A stretch of 64,000 bases of DNA. Origin: Rhodobacter sp. 24-YEA-8 (lineage in GTDB: Bacteria > Pseudomonadota > Alphaproteobacteria > Rhodobacterales > Rhodobacteraceae). The DNA lies in NCBI RefSeq assembly GCF_900105075.1, contig NZ_FNSK01000001.1:1191001-1255000 (forward strand), in the 5' to 3' direction. The position numbers and the translations under genes are program-made. The notes beneath the pieces are model-generated. The model was not told where the DNA came from and ran no database searches. It worked only from the letters and a program-made list of their open reading frames with translations. The stretch's first letter is position 1; each line of letters opens with the position of its first letter. Shown here in pieces: positions 18,606 to 27,014 of this stretch.

Positions 18606-19042
18606 AGGCTGCGCGCCGCCCGCTGCCGCGCTTCGGCGCTTTCGACATCGGAAAGGCCGAACAGGCTTGAGACCATGCGCAAAAGCCGGTCCTCATCCGC
18701 ATCACGGCTGCCATCGGCCAGGGCCACCGACCAGAGCGCCTGCATCAGCTCGCCCCGTTCTTCGGGCGAGGTGGCGGCCTTCAGCGCGCGTGTAAACCGG
18801 ACAGTGTCCGGCGCCTCGGCCTCCACCGCCTCGGCCTCGGTCCTGAGCGCGGCTGCAGCGAAAGCGTCCAGCTCGTAGCGTGTCATCAGGATCCGGTCGA
18901 TGCGCTCCACCTCTTCAATGGCATAAAGCCCGTCACTGCGGGCCAGCCGCACCAGAAGCGCCGCCAGCGCCAGCCTCGCATCGGTATCTTTCAGGGGCTC
19001 GGGGGCGGGGGCCAGCAAATGGCGCAGAAGGTTCTGAATCAT
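18602..19042 (-). CDS. TerB-like (DUF533/TerB superfamily) protein
   Basis: 146 residues, mostly alpha-helical, with the TerB-like pattern ALAALLVRLARSDGLYAIEEVERIDRIL and LWSVALADGSRDADEDRLLRMVSSLFGLSD. The two acidic clusters (ARSDG.., LADGSRDADE) are the usual TerB metal-site-like positions. TerB superfamily proteins occur in stress and membrane contexts, but no other ter gene is here, so tellurite resistance should not be inferred. The ATG at 19042 (MIQNLLRHLLAP) is family-like. Coupled by overlap to the PhnD-like gene. Confidence 0.8.
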   Translation of the reverse strand: MIQNLLRHLLAPAPEPLKDTDARLALAALLVRLARSDGLYAIEEVERIDRILMTRYELDAFAAAALRTEAEAVEAEAPDTVRFTRALKAATSPEERGELMQALWSVALADGSRDADEDRLLRMVSSLFGLSDVESAEARQRAARSL

Positions 19043-19111
19043 GCCCACAAGAGTAGCGCGAAGATAAGGCCCGCGCCAGCGCCGCAACCTCGCGATTCTG
19101 ACAACTGCGGG

Positions 19112-19212
19112 AGCCTCCGGCGGGGATATTTAAGGGACAGATGAAAAGCTCCTTCATCTGTCTCTAAATATCCCGGGGGTGAGCGGCTTTGCCGCGAGGG
19201 GGCTGGCCCCCT
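19112..19212. repeat. Composite inverted-repeat element, copy 1
   Basis: Starts GCCTCCGGCGGGGATATTTA. A long inverted repeat (left arm 19123-19145, right arm 19153-19174; 22-23 bases, one indel plus one mismatch) is followed by a small hairpin GCGGC-TTT-GCCGC and then GGGGGCTGGCCCCC. It sits between the rlmJ stop and the terB-like start, both minus strand. The same layout recurs at 23837-23951. It could act as a terminator or 3' stabiliser for rlmJ; that is inference. Confidence 0.75.
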
Positions 19213-19220
19213 CTGCGCCT

Positions 19221-20000
19221 TCAGCCCGGATCGGCGAAGATACGGGTCAGGCATGCGGTCTCGGTTTCGATGCCAAAAGGCGGGTTTACGATGAACATGC
19301 CGGTGCCGATCATCCGATGGCCTTCGCGGGCGGGGGGGAAACGCAGCTCGTGGCGCAGAGCCTCGGGGAACTGTGCCGCCAGTGTCCTGAGCATCGGCAC
19401 ATGCGGCGCATCTCGCAGGATCGGATACCAGAGCATCAATACCCCCACATTCCATTTCCGCGAGACCTGCGCGAAGAACTTCGGGATATGGTCGTAATCG
19501 GATTTCACCTCATAGGGAGGATCGACCAGCATCAGCCCGCGCCGCGGTGTCGGCGGCGTCAGGGACAGCGCGAAATCAAAGCCGTCTTCCTTGCGGATAT
19601 GTGCGCCCCAGGAGCCAAGTACCTCTTTCAGCGCCGCATTTTCCTGGGGATGCAGCTCTGCCAGATGCAGCTTGTCAGTCTCGCGCAGCCCAAGCGCCGC
19701 GATCAGGGGCGAGCCCGGATAGGCATCGGCGCCGAACATCGCGCGGGTTTCCTCCAGCCGCTCGGGATAGGGGTGGCGTTCCGGGAAGGCATCCGCAAGT
19801 CGCCCGATCCCCTGAGCCGCCTCACCGGTCTTCAGCGCCTCGGGGCCGGAAAGCCGGTAGAGGCCGCGCCCGGCATGGGTCTCAATATAGGAAACCGGCT
19901 TGTCCTTTTGCACCATGTAATCCAGCACCCAGGCCAGGAGCGCGTGTTTTTGCACATCGGCCAGGTTTCCGGCGTGAAAAGCGTGTTGATATGACAGCAT
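19221..20000 (-). CDS. rlmJ: 23S rRNA (adenine-2030-N6)-methyltransferase RlmJ
   Basis: 259 residues, starting MLSYQHAFHAGNLADVQKHALL, the RlmJ (YhiR) hallmark. SAM-binding part around YIETHAGRGLY and the N6-adenine methylase catalytic motif LMLVDPPYE. It modifies A2030 of 23S rRNA. Length is slightly below E. coli RlmJ (280). Start ATG 20000 lies 27 bases after the Lrp-family gene upstream on the same strand, so cotranscription is possible. Copy 1 of the inverted-repeat element follows its stop. Confidence 0.93.
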   Translation of the reverse strand: MLSYQHAFHAGNLADVQKHALLAWVLDYMVQKDKPVSYIETHAGRGLYRLSGPEALKTGEAAQGIGRLADAFPERHPYPERLEETRAMFGADAYPGSPLIAALGLRETDKLHLAELHPQENAALKEVLGSWGAHIRKEDGFDFALSLTPPTPRRGLMLVDPPYEVKSDYDHIPKFFAQVSRKWNVGVLMLWYPILRDAPHVPMLRTLAAQFPEALRHELRFPPAREGHRMIGTGMFIVNPPFGIETETACLTRIFADPG

Positions 20001-20027
20001 GACAGGCCCCCAGGTTCAGCGCCCGCC

Positions 20028-20459
20028 TTACACCGCCCGGTCGATGCGGGTCGAGAGGTGGATCAGGCTTTCCGAGCTTTTCACCCCGGTCATCGCGCCG
20101 ATCTGATCCAGCACCTGATCGAGGATCTGCGTATTGGGGCAGGAGATCTGCAGCAAAAGATCGAACCGCCCTGAGGTCGTATAGACCTTCTCGACCTCAT
20201 GGATCGATTTCAGCCGGGTCAGAATCGCGGCCTGACCGCGCGGTTCGATCGTTACCAGCACCGAAGCCCGCAGCCGGCCTTCACGTGCCGCTTCCCCCAG
20301 TTTCAGCGTGTAACCCGCTATGATTCCAGTGTTTTCCAGCCGCTCAAGCCTTGCCTGGATCGTGGATCTTGCGACCTTGAGGCGCCGCGCCAGCGTCGCC
20401 ACCGAGATCCGCGCATCGGCGCTGAGAAGGCCGATCAGACTTCTGTCGAGATCATCCAT
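20028..20459 (-). CDS. Lrp/AsnC-family transcriptional regulator
   Basis: 143 residues: N-terminal helix-turn-helix (about 1-50, SVATLARRLKVARSTIQARLERLENTG) and a C-terminal RAM ligand-binding domain (GEAAREGRLRASVLVTIEP, VYTTSGRFDLLLQISC). Divergent from the PLP decarboxylase gene, with a 210-base AT-rich spacer. Lrp-family genes next to amino-acid catabolic genes usually regulate them, so this protein probably controls the decarboxylase in response to ornithine, lysine or a related amino acid. Confidence 0.88.
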   Translation of the reverse strand: MDDLDRSLIGLLSADARISVATLARRLKVARSTIQARLERLENTGIIAGYTLKLGEAAREGRLRASVLVTIEPRGQAAILTRLKSIHEVEKVYTTSGRFDLLLQISCPNTQILDQVLDQIGAMTGVKSSESLIHLSTRIDRAV

Positions 20460-20669
20460 GCAGTTTGTCTCCCCGTATCGTCATAATAACGATGATTTCA
20501 GTCATTTCTATAGTTTTGTTCGGTGAGATTGTCACACATATGCAGCATCCTTCTGGCAGGAAAAGGGCGGCTCATACGCACCTGGCCTGGTTTCTTTAAA
20601 CCACGCAGGTGCCCGACCCGGAATGCAGGGGAAGGGCGAAGCGTCTTGTTGGCTGAAAGGGAAACGCCG
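20460..20669. promoter_or_regulatory. Divergent promoter region between Lrp-family gene and decarboxylase
   Basis: 210 bases without a gene. The stretch at about 20477-20522 is unusually AT-rich (CGTCATAATAACGATGATTT then TTCTATAGTTTTGTT), as expected for divergent promoters and Lrp-type binding. The decarboxylase has a long leader and a ribosome site AAAGGGA at about 20656-20662. No single -35/-10 pair can be assigned with confidence. Confidence 0.5.
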
Positions 20670-21815
20670 ATGGGACTTTCACGGACGATCTTCAACAATC
20701 CGACCGAATTCATCAGGCTGCATCAGCCTGAAAATCCGGTCCTTTTTTTCGCGCCCAGCGTGGCCCAGGCCGCGGCGCGGCGCTTTCTCCGGGGCTTCCC
20801 CGGGCTGGTCACCTATGCGGTGAAATCGAACCCGGGCGAAGAGATGGTCGAGAACCTGGCGGCCGCCGGGATCCGCGGATTTGACTGTGCTTCGCCCTTC
20901 GAGATCGACCTGATCCGCGATCTCGTGCCGGATGCGGCGATCCATTACCACAACCCGGTTCGCTCGCGCGCCGAGATCGCGCATGCCGTTGCGAAAAACG
21001 TCAAAAGCTACAGCGTTGATTCGCGCTCTGAACTGGTCAAGCTGATCGCGCTGGTGCCGGCGAAGGGCTGCGAGATCTCGGTCCGTTTCAAGCTGCCGGT
21101 TGGCGGCGCGGCCTATAATTTCGGTGCGAAATTCGGCGCGACGGCCGAGCTGGCGGTAGATCTGCTGAAAACCGTGGCCGGGGCCGGTTATATCCCCTCG
21201 CTGACCTTCCACCCGGGCACCCAATGCACCGATCCGGAAGCCTGGGCGACCTATATCCGCAAGGCGGCTGAGATCGCCTCCGAGGCCGGTGTGAAGATCG
21301 CGCGCCTCAATGTCGGCGGTGGCTTCCCGAATCATCGCCTTTCGGCGGTGATGCCGGACTATGACGCGATTTTCGCCGCCATCGGCCGCACCGCCGATGA
21401 GGCGTTCGGCGAGGGCCGTCCGGCGCTTGTCTGTGAGCCGGGGCGCGCGCTTTGCGGTGATGCTTTCACCCTGGTCGCCCGCATCAAGGCGATCCGCGAC
21501 GATGCCCATGTCTTCCTCAATGACGGGGTTTATGGATCGCTGAATGAGATGCCGCAGATCGGTATGATCGACCGGCTTCAGGTGATTTCGCCGGAGGGTG
21601 TGCTGCGGACAGGCGATCCGAGCCCGCGCATCACCTTTGGCCCGACCTGTGATTCGGTTGACCGTCTGCCGGGTGAGATGGCTTTCCCGGTTGATGCCGA
21701 GGAAGGCGATTTCGTCGTGCTGCATGGCATGGGGTCCTATTCGGTCGTCACGAACAGCCGTTTCAACGGTTTTGGCGAATTGCAGATGGCGACCGTCCTG
21801 TCCCTTGCGATCTGA
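20670..21815 (+). CDS. Fold-type III PLP decarboxylase, ornithine/lysine decarboxylase type
   Basis: 381 residues, alanine racemase-fold (type III) PLP enzyme. The PLP lysine is K52 in TYAVKSNPGEE; the catalytic cysteine of the ornithine/diaminopimelate group is C327 in GPTCDSVDRLP; the phosphate-binding glycines are in LNVGGGFPNH and CEPGRALCGD. Length fits bacterial eukaryote-like ornithine or ornithine/lysine decarboxylase. Product would be putrescine and/or cadaverine, matching the PuuA/B/D-like genes in the window. The ATG at 20670 has AAAGGGA upstream; the longer frame from 20523 is non-family sequence. Diaminopimelate and carboxynorspermidine decarboxylases are less likely given the length and CDSxD motif. 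Confidence 0.87.
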   Translation: MGLSRTIFNNPTEFIRLHQPENPVLFFAPSVAQAAARRFLRGFPGLVTYAVKSNPGEEMVENLAAAGIRGFDCASPFEIDLIRDLVPDAAIHYHNPVRSRAEIAHAVAKNVKSYSVDSRSELVKLIALVPAKGCEISVRFKLPVGGAAYNFGAKFGATAELAVDLLKTVAGAGYIPSLTFHPGTQCTDPEAWATYIRKAAEIASEAGVKIARLNVGGGFPNHRLSAVMPDYDAIFAAIGRTADEAFGEGRPALVCEPGRALCGDAFTLVARIKAIRDDAHVFLNDGVYGSLNEMPQIGMIDRLQVISPEGVLRTGDPSPRITFGPTCDSVDRLPGEMAFPVDAEEGDFVVLHGMGSYSVVTNSRFNGFGELQMATVLSLAI

Positions 21816-21857
21816 GCCTGCGCGGACAATCTGACGTGATTTCCATATCTTCTGCAC

Positions 21858-21893
21858 GCCCCGCCGCTGGACAAAACCTGTGGCGGGGCTAGT
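21858..21893 (+). terminator. Weak terminator after the PLP decarboxylase gene
   Basis: A 10-bp stem with one G-T pair (GCCCCGCCGC at 21858-21867 against GTGGCGGGGC at 21880-21889) and a 12-base loop, followed only by AGTC and TTT. Plausible end of the transcript, but the T-tract is poor. Confidence 0.4.
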
Positions 21894-21934
21894 CTTTCCA
21901 TGGACAGAGGCCCGGCAGGGCCACCCGCAAGGGA

Positions 21935-23092
21935 TTGCCCGGAAAGGACAGTATCATAGGACTGCGCGCTCTCTTCACGCGCTTTTTCCGGCCGCGCCCG
22001 CGCGCCGAGGTGGAGCCTGCGAGCCCCGCAGTCCCGGGCTTTGCGCGCCGCCGGGTGGATCATGTGGTGATCCTTGACGGCACCATGGCCTCCCTGCGCC
22101 AGGGCGAACGCACCAATGCCGGCAGGGTCTTTCTGCTCCTCTCGACCGGCAAGGCGCAGGCGGGGCGGTCGCTTTACTATGACGAGGGCATTCCCTGGCG
22201 TGGCTGGAAGCGCATCATGGATCTCATCGAAGGGCGGGGGATCGAGGAACAGATTCTGCGCGCCTATGGTCATCTCGCCAGCCATTACCGCGAGGGAGAC
22301 CGCATCTTCCTCTTCGGCTATTCGCGCGGCGCATTTGCAGTGCGCAGCCTGGCCGGGGTGATCGCGAAAGTGGGGCTTTTGCGTCATGAGGCGGCGACCG
22401 AGCGCAATCTGCACCTCGCCTGGCGCTGGTATCAGCGGCGCGGCAATGACGATGGTCTGAAGGCCTTCCGCCACGCCTCCTGCCATGCACGGGCGCCGAT
22501 CCGGTTGATCGGGGTCTGGGAGACGGTTAAGGCGCTCGGCCTGCGCTTTCCGCTTCTGTGGATGCTGACCGAGGGGCGCTATGCCTTCCACGATCCGCAT
22601 CCGGTGGCGGACCTGGATTTCGCGCTCCAGGCCCTGGCGCTGGACGAGACCCGCGTGGTTTTTGATCCGGTGCTCTGGCAGGGCCATCCGGGCGGTGGCA
22701 CCCATATCGAACAGGTCTGGTTTCGCGGCGCACATGGCGATATCGGGGGCCATCTGGGGAATTTTGCCGCAGCGCGGCCTTTGTCAAATATCCCGCTGGT
22801 CTGGATGCTGGACCGCGCGGCCCAGGCGGGGCTGGAACTGCCAGAGGGCTGGCGCAGGCGGTTTCCCTGTGACCCCGCCGCGCCGATGGTCGGCACCTGG
22901 CGCGGTCTTGGCGCAGCCTTTCTCTATCGCAGGCGACGTGTGATCGGGCGCGATCCCAGCGAGCGGCTGCATGAAAGCGTGCCGGAGACGGAACGGCTGC
23001 GCTGGCATCTGGCGCGGCAAGGGGCGGGGGATCAGCTGACGACTGAGATCAGCCAGACCAGTGAAGCCAGCGCTCCGATCAGCAAAGGCTGA
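21935..23092 (+). CDS. DUF2235 alpha/beta-hydrolase-like protein
   Basis: Up to 385 residues. Nucleophile elbow IFLFGYSRGAFAVRSLAG, the G-x-S-x-G-like signature of DUF2235 (the family that includes Tle1-type phospholipases); further family motifs are LIGVWETVKALG, QVWFRGAHGDIGG and an N-terminal VVILDGTMAS in place of the usual FDGT. The only ordinary start codon is TTG at 21935. However, the ribosome site GGAAAGGA at 21941-21948 sits seven bases before an in-frame ATA at 21956 (then GLRALFTRF), so translation may begin there. No type VI secretion genes are near, so an effector role is not supported. Its last 61 bases overlap the converging DUF1624 gene. Confidence 0.8.
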   Translation: MPGKDSIIGLRALFTRFFRPRPRAEVEPASPAVPGFARRRVDHVVILDGTMASLRQGERTNAGRVFLLLSTGKAQAGRSLYYDEGIPWRGWKRIMDLIEGRGIEEQILRAYGHLASHYREGDRIFLFGYSRGAFAVRSLAGVIAKVGLLRHEAATERNLHLAWRWYQRRGNDDGLKAFRHASCHARAPIRLIGVWETVKALGLRFPLLWMLTEGRYAFHDPHPVADLDFALQALALDETRVVFDPVLWQGHPGGGTHIEQVWFRGAHGDIGGHLGNFAAARPLSNIPLVWMLDRAAQAGLELPEGWRRRFPCDPAAPMVGTWRGLGAAFLYRRRRVIGRDPSERLHESVPETERLRWHLARQGAGDQLTTEISQTSEASAPISKG

Positions 23093-23754
23093 TGGATCAG
23101 ATAGATCGCGAGCGAATGGCGGCCAGGCCAGGCCAGCCGGTTCAGGATGCGCGAGGGCGGCAGGGACAGTCGCTGCCACAGATTCAGATCCCCGAACATC
23201 CGCGCCATAGCCATACCGGCGAGGAAGGGTGCGAACCAGGGAAAGAACGGCTCGAAATCGGCCGTGACGGGCACCTGACCTGAGAGCCCGGTCCAGACCA
23301 GCACCCCGCCGGATGCCGGATGCGACCAATACCAGGGCAGGGCAAAGACCAGGGCCGCGATTGCAAGCAGGACAACCGCAGGCAGGCGCAGGAAAAAGAG
23401 CCCGAGGATTGAGGAGACCGCAATGGAATGCAGGATGCCGTAAAAGATCCAGGCCTCCGGCATCGCGACATAACTCGCGACCGAGACCAGAGCCGCCGCT
23501 GCGACGATCTTTACGAGACGGCGGAAAAAAGCGGGCCAACGGATCGCGGATGCATGCGAAATGTAAAATCCGATACCGGCAAGGAAGATAAAACTGCCGG
23601 CGGTGAGACGCGCGAAATACCAGAAAAAGCCGGTAAAGGCGGTGCCGGGCGGGATCAGGCCAAACATGCCCAGATCCCAGGTGAAATGAAATATAACCAT
23701 GCACAAAAGCGCAAGGCTGCGGGCGAGATCAATCAGGATCAGTCTTTGCGACAC
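23032..23754 (-). CDS. DUF1624-family multi-pass membrane protein
   Basis: 240 residues with about seven transmembrane helices. N-terminal MSQRLILIDLARSLALLCMVIFHFTWDLGMFG and C-terminal GRHSLAIYLIHQPLLIG are the markers of the DUF1624/heparan-alpha-glucosaminide N-acetyltransferase-like family, related to acyltransferase 3 membrane proteins. The conserved His in FHFTWD and YLIHQP are present. A role in transferring acyl groups across the inner membrane is possible but unproven. Its 3' end overlaps the facing DUF2235 gene by 61 bases. Confidence 0.85.
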   Translation of the reverse strand: MSQRLILIDLARSLALLCMVIFHFTWDLGMFGLIPPGTAFTGFFWYFARLTAGSFIFLAGIGFYISHASAIRWPAFFRRLVKIVAAAALVSVASYVAMPEAWIFYGILHSIAVSSILGLFFLRLPAVVLLAIAALVFALPWYWSHPASGGVLVWTGLSGQVPVTADFEPFFPWFAPFLAGMAMARMFGDLNLWQRLSLPPSRILNRLAWPGRHSLAIYLIHQPLLIGALASLVWLISVVS

Positions 23755-23836
23755 GGATTTGGCCTTCTTGCAGCACCCCTCTTACCTGACGCCAAATCCC
23801 CTGACCGGCAAGGGCCTGTCCCGCCTTTGGCGGGAT

Positions 23837-23951
23837 GCCTCCGGCGGGGATATTTAAGGACAGATGAAAAGCCAAAGACCAGGGCCATGTCATCTGTCCT
23901 TAAATATCCCGGGGGGAGAGGCTCGGCAGAGCCGAGGGGGGCTGGCCCCCC
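23837..23951. repeat. Composite inverted-repeat element, copy 2
   Basis: Begins with the same GCCTCCGGCGGGGATATTTA as copy 1. The arms at 23847-23867 and 23890-23910 are a perfect 21-bp inverted repeat with a 22-base loop. A small hairpin CTCGGC-AGA-GCCGAG (23922-23936) and GGGGGCTGGCCCCC follow. The middle hairpin differs in sequence from copy 1 but keeps pairing. It lies between the DUF1624 start and the gltA stop, both on the minus strand. Confidence 0.8.
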
Positions 23952-23973
23952 TTCTGTCTACATCGGCCAATGC

Positions 23974-24002
23974 AAAAGGCGGCCCGCGCAGGAGCCGCCT
24001 TT
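23974..24002 (-). terminator. Terminator of gltA
   Basis: Nine-bp stem AAAGGCGGC (23975-23983) with its complement at 23994-24002 and a 10-base loop; read on the minus strand it ends in TTTT. It lies 18 bases after the gltA stop, with repeat copy 2 just beyond it. Confidence 0.65.
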
Positions 24003-24020
24003 CCCAACATATTGATCCGT

Positions 24021-25310
24021 TCAGCGCGAGCGCAGGTCGGTATAGTCGCGTTTCTGCGGGCCGACATAGAGCTGGCGCGGGCGACCGATCTTGCCGGTCG
24101 GGTCAGAAATCATCTCTTTCCATTGCGAGATCCAGCCGACCGTGCGCGAGATCGCGAAGATCGGGGTGAACATCGAGGTCGGGAAACCCATCGCTTCGAG
24201 GATGATGCCGGAATAGAAATCGACATTCGGATAGAGTTTCTTCGAGACGAAATACTCGTCTTCCAGCGCGATGCGCTCCAGCTCTTTCGCGACCTGCAAG
24301 AGCGGGTTGTTATGGACCCCCAGAAGCTCCAGCACCTCGTCCGCCGATTCCTTCATCACTTTGGCGCGCGGGTCGAAATTCTTATAGACCCGGTGGCCAA
24401 AGCCCATCAGGCGGAAGCCGGAATTCTTGTCTTTCGCCTTGGCGATGAATTCCGGGATCCGGTCAACGGTGCCGATTTCCTTGAGCATTTCGAGGCAGGC
24501 CTGGTTTGCGCCGCCATGGGCCGGCCCCCAAAGGCAGGCGATGCCGGCCGCGATACAGGCAAAGGGGTTGGCGCCCGAAGAGCCCGCCAGACGCACGGTC
24601 GAGGTCGAGGCGTTCTGCTCGTGATCGGCATGGAGCATCATGATGCGGTCCATGGCCTTTTCGAGGACCGGATTGACGACATAATCCTCGGCCGGAACCG
24701 AGAAGCACATATGCAGGAAATTGCCGGCATAGCTGAGCGAATTCTTCGGATAGACGAAGGGCTGGCCGACCGAATATTTATAGGCCATGGCCGCAATGGT
24801 CGGCAGTTTCGCGATCATCCGGATCGAGGCGACCTCGCGGTGCCATTCATCGGTGATGTCGAGGCTGTCATGATAGAAGGCCGACATCGCGCCGACCACG
24901 CCCACCATGGTCGCCATCGGATGAGCATCGCGGCGGAAGCCACGGAAAAAATTCATCATCTGCTCGTGCACCATCGTATGACGGGTCACGCGGGTGTTGA
25001 AGTCGGCCAGCTGCGCTGCGGTCGGCAGCTCACCATACATCAGCAGGAAACAGGTCTCGAGATGGCTGGATTTCTCGGCCAGCTGTTCGATCGGATAGCC
25101 GCGATACAGAAGCTCGCCCAGATCGCCGTCGATATAGGTGATCGCGCTTTCGCAGGATGCGGTCGAGGTGAAGCCGGGGTCATAGGTAAAGACATCAGCC
25201 TGCCCATAGAGCTTGCGGATATCCAGCACGTCGGGGCCAAGTACCGGTTTCATAACCGGCAGGTCGAACTCCTTGCCGTCGAGCGTCAGTGTCGCTTTTC
25301 TGTCAGACAT
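24021..25310 (-). CDS. gltA: Citrate synthase (type II)
   Basis: 429 residues starting [19 protein letters not shown], typical of hexameric proteobacterial citrate synthase. Conserved active-site segments are present: [51 protein letters not shown] and [15 protein letters not shown]. Catalyses oxaloacetate plus acetyl-CoA to citrate at the entry of the TCA cycle. Start ATG 25310; a longer frame adds 28 non-family residues. Downstream of gltX on the same strand with a 107-base spacer containing a hairpin. Confidence 0.96.
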   Translation of the reverse strand: MSDRKATLTLDGKEFDLPVMKPVLGPDVLDIRKLYGQADVFTYDPGFTSTASCESAITYIDGDLGELLYRGYPIEQLAEKSSHLETCFLLMYGELPTAAQLADFNTRVTRHTMVHEQMMNFFRGFRRDAHPMATMVGVVGAMSAFYHDSLDITDEWHREVASIRMIAKLPTIAAMAYKYSVGQPFVYPKNSLSYAGNFLHMCFSVPAEDYVVNPVLEKAMDRIMMLHADHEQNASTSTVRLAGSSGANPFACIAAGIACLWGPAHGGANQACLEMLKEIGTVDRIPEFIAKAKDKNSGFRLMGFGHRVYKNFDPRAKVMKESADEVLELLGVHNNPLLQVAKELERIALEDEYFVSKKLYPNVDFYSGIILEAMGFPTSMFTPIFAISRTVGWISQWKEMISDPTGKIGRPRQLYVGPQKRDYTDLRSR

Positions 25311-25332
25311 TTTCCCAGGTTCCCCGTGTGGC

Positions 25333-25359
25333 AAACCGCCCGCGTAAGCGCGGCGGTTT
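25333..25359 (-). terminator. Stem-loop between gltX and gltA
   Basis: AAACCGCC at 25333-25340 pairs with GGCGGTTT at 25352-25359, and the inner bases CGCG can pair too. On the minus strand it follows the gltX stop by about 58 bases and ends in GGTTTGCC, so it is a weak terminator or attenuator. Confidence 0.45.
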
Positions 25360-25417
25360 CGTGGCTTCTTCGCTGCTCCTCGCGGAGCGTACACCTGGCC
25401 CCGGGGGCCGTCGCAGA

Positions 25418-26830
25418 TCAGACTGCGGCGTCCGAGAGCCTGGCGATAGTTTCGTCGCGACCGATGACCAGCATCATGTCAAAGACCGAAGGCGTCGCGG
25501 CCCGCCCCGCCAGTGCAGCCCGCAGCGGTGCAGCAAGTTTGCCGAATCCGATGCCGTTTTCGGCCGACACCGCATTGAGCATGGTCTCAAGCGCTTCCTT
25601 CGTCCAGCTAGCATTTTGCAGCTGCGGCGTCAATGAATTCAGTATACCACGGGATACCGCATCAAGGCTGGCCGCGGCTTTCTCATCGGGAGTGATCGGG
25701 CGCGATATCATCACAAAATGCGCCTTTTCAATAAGTTCCGGGAAAGTCTTCGCGCGGTCCTTCACGCAGTACATCGCTTTGTGCAGCAGCTCAGACTGGG
25801 TCTGCGTCAATGCAGGCTTCCCGGCAGCCGCCAGATATGCCTCAATTTCATGCAGCAGTGCGGCATCCTCCTCCATCGCGATATGATGGCCGCAGGTGTT
25901 TTCCAGTTTCTTAAAATCCAGCCGTGCCGGGGCTTTTCCGATACCTTTCAGATCGAAAACCTCCATCGCCTCCTGGCTGGTGAAAATCTCCATATCGCCA
26001 TTCGCCCAGCCCAGCCGGGTCAGGTAATTGCGCATACCAGAGGCCGGGTAGCCCATGGCCTGATATTCCTCGAGCCCGGTCGCGCCATGGCGTTTCGAGA
26101 GCTTTTTGCCATCCGGCCCGTGGATCAGGGGGATATGCGACCAGACCGGCACATCCCAGCCCATCGCATCGTAAACCATCTGCTGACGTGCGGCATTGAC
26201 GAGGTGGTCATCCCCCCGGATCACATGGGTCACGCCCATATCATGATCATCCACCACCACCGCCAGCATATAGGTCGGCGTAGCGTCCGAGCGTAACACG
26301 ATCATGTCGTCGAGCGTGTCATTTCTGATCACCACATCGCCCTGGACCTGATCGCGGATCACGGTCTCGCCTTCGCGCGGTGCCTTCATGCGGATGGCAT
26401 AGGGCGCATCGGGGAAACTGGCCGGATCGGCATCGCGCCAGGGCGAGACGAACACCGGATAGCTCACGCCACGCGCCTTTTCGGCCTCTTTGAAGGCGGC
26501 GATTTCTTCAGGTGTCGAAAAGCACTTATAGGCGGTGCCGCGCGCCAGCATCTCGCGTGCGACCTCGGCATGGCGGTCCTTCTGTTCGAACTGGCTGACC
26601 ACATCGCCATCCCAGTCAAGGCCGAGCCAGGTCAGCCCCTGCAGGATCGCCGCCGTTGCCTCGGGGGTCGAGCGCTCGCGGTCAGTATCTTCGATCCTGA
26701 GGAGAAATTTGCCGCGCCGCCCGCGCGCATAAAGCCAGTTGAACAGCGCCGTGCGCGCGCCACCGATATGGAGATAGCCGGTTGGCGAAGGCGCGAAACG
26801 GGTGACGACGGGGGCGGCGGAGGTGGACAT
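25418..26830 (-). CDS. gltX: Glutamyl-tRNA synthetase
   Basis: 470-residue class I aminoacyl-tRNA synthetase that charges tRNA-Glu. HIGH-type signature [20 protein letters not shown] near residue 14, the KMSKS-type loop [11 protein letters not shown], and the C-terminal anticodon-binding helices. Start ATG 26830 ([18 protein letters not shown]) is chosen because the extra 52 residues of the longest frame lack similarity. Divergent from comEC, with a 184-base spacer. Confidence 0.95.
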   Translation of the reverse strand: MSTSAAPVVTRFAPSPTGYLHIGGARTALFNWLYARGRRGKFLLRIEDTDRERSTPEATAAILQGLTWLGLDWDGDVVSQFEQKDRHAEVAREMLARGTAYKCFSTPEEIAAFKEAEKARGVSYPVFVSPWRDADPASFPDAPYAIRMKAPREGETVIRDQVQGDVVIRNDTLDDMIVLRSDATPTYMLAVVVDDHDMGVTHVIRGDDHLVNAARQQMVYDAMGWDVPVWSHIPLIHGPDGKKLSKRHGATGLEEYQAMGYPASGMRNYLTRLGWANGDMEIFTSQEAMEVFDLKGIGKAPARLDFKKLENTCGHHIAMEEDAALLHEIEAYLAAAGKPALTQTQSELLHKAMYCVKDRAKTFPELIEKAHFVMISRPITPDEKAAASLDAVSRGILNSLTPQLQNASWTKEALETMLNAVSAENGIGFGKLAAPLRAALAGRAATPSVFDMMLVIGRDETIARLSDAAV

Positions 26831-27014
26831 GGCGGGTGTTAACCTTTCGGAAACCATGGCGGAGGAAGATCGCCGCGATGGCTGGCTGTTATCTGGCGGA
26901 CATTTCTGGCGGGTCGGGGAGCGGTTGACTGCTTGCCCGGAGGAAGATCGGTGACTGCGGCAAAGGCAGGCGCAGTTGCGCTGCATTTATGCGCGGTCGA
27001 GGGGGAAGGGCAAG

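Noticed and set aside
18602..19042. Tellurite resistance function
   Set aside because: Only a TerB-like domain is present, without terC, terD or terZ; the fold alone does not imply resistance.
21935..23092. DUF2235 protein as a type VI secretion effector
   Set aside because: No vgrG, immunity or secretion genes are nearby; only the family resemblance to Tle1 exists.
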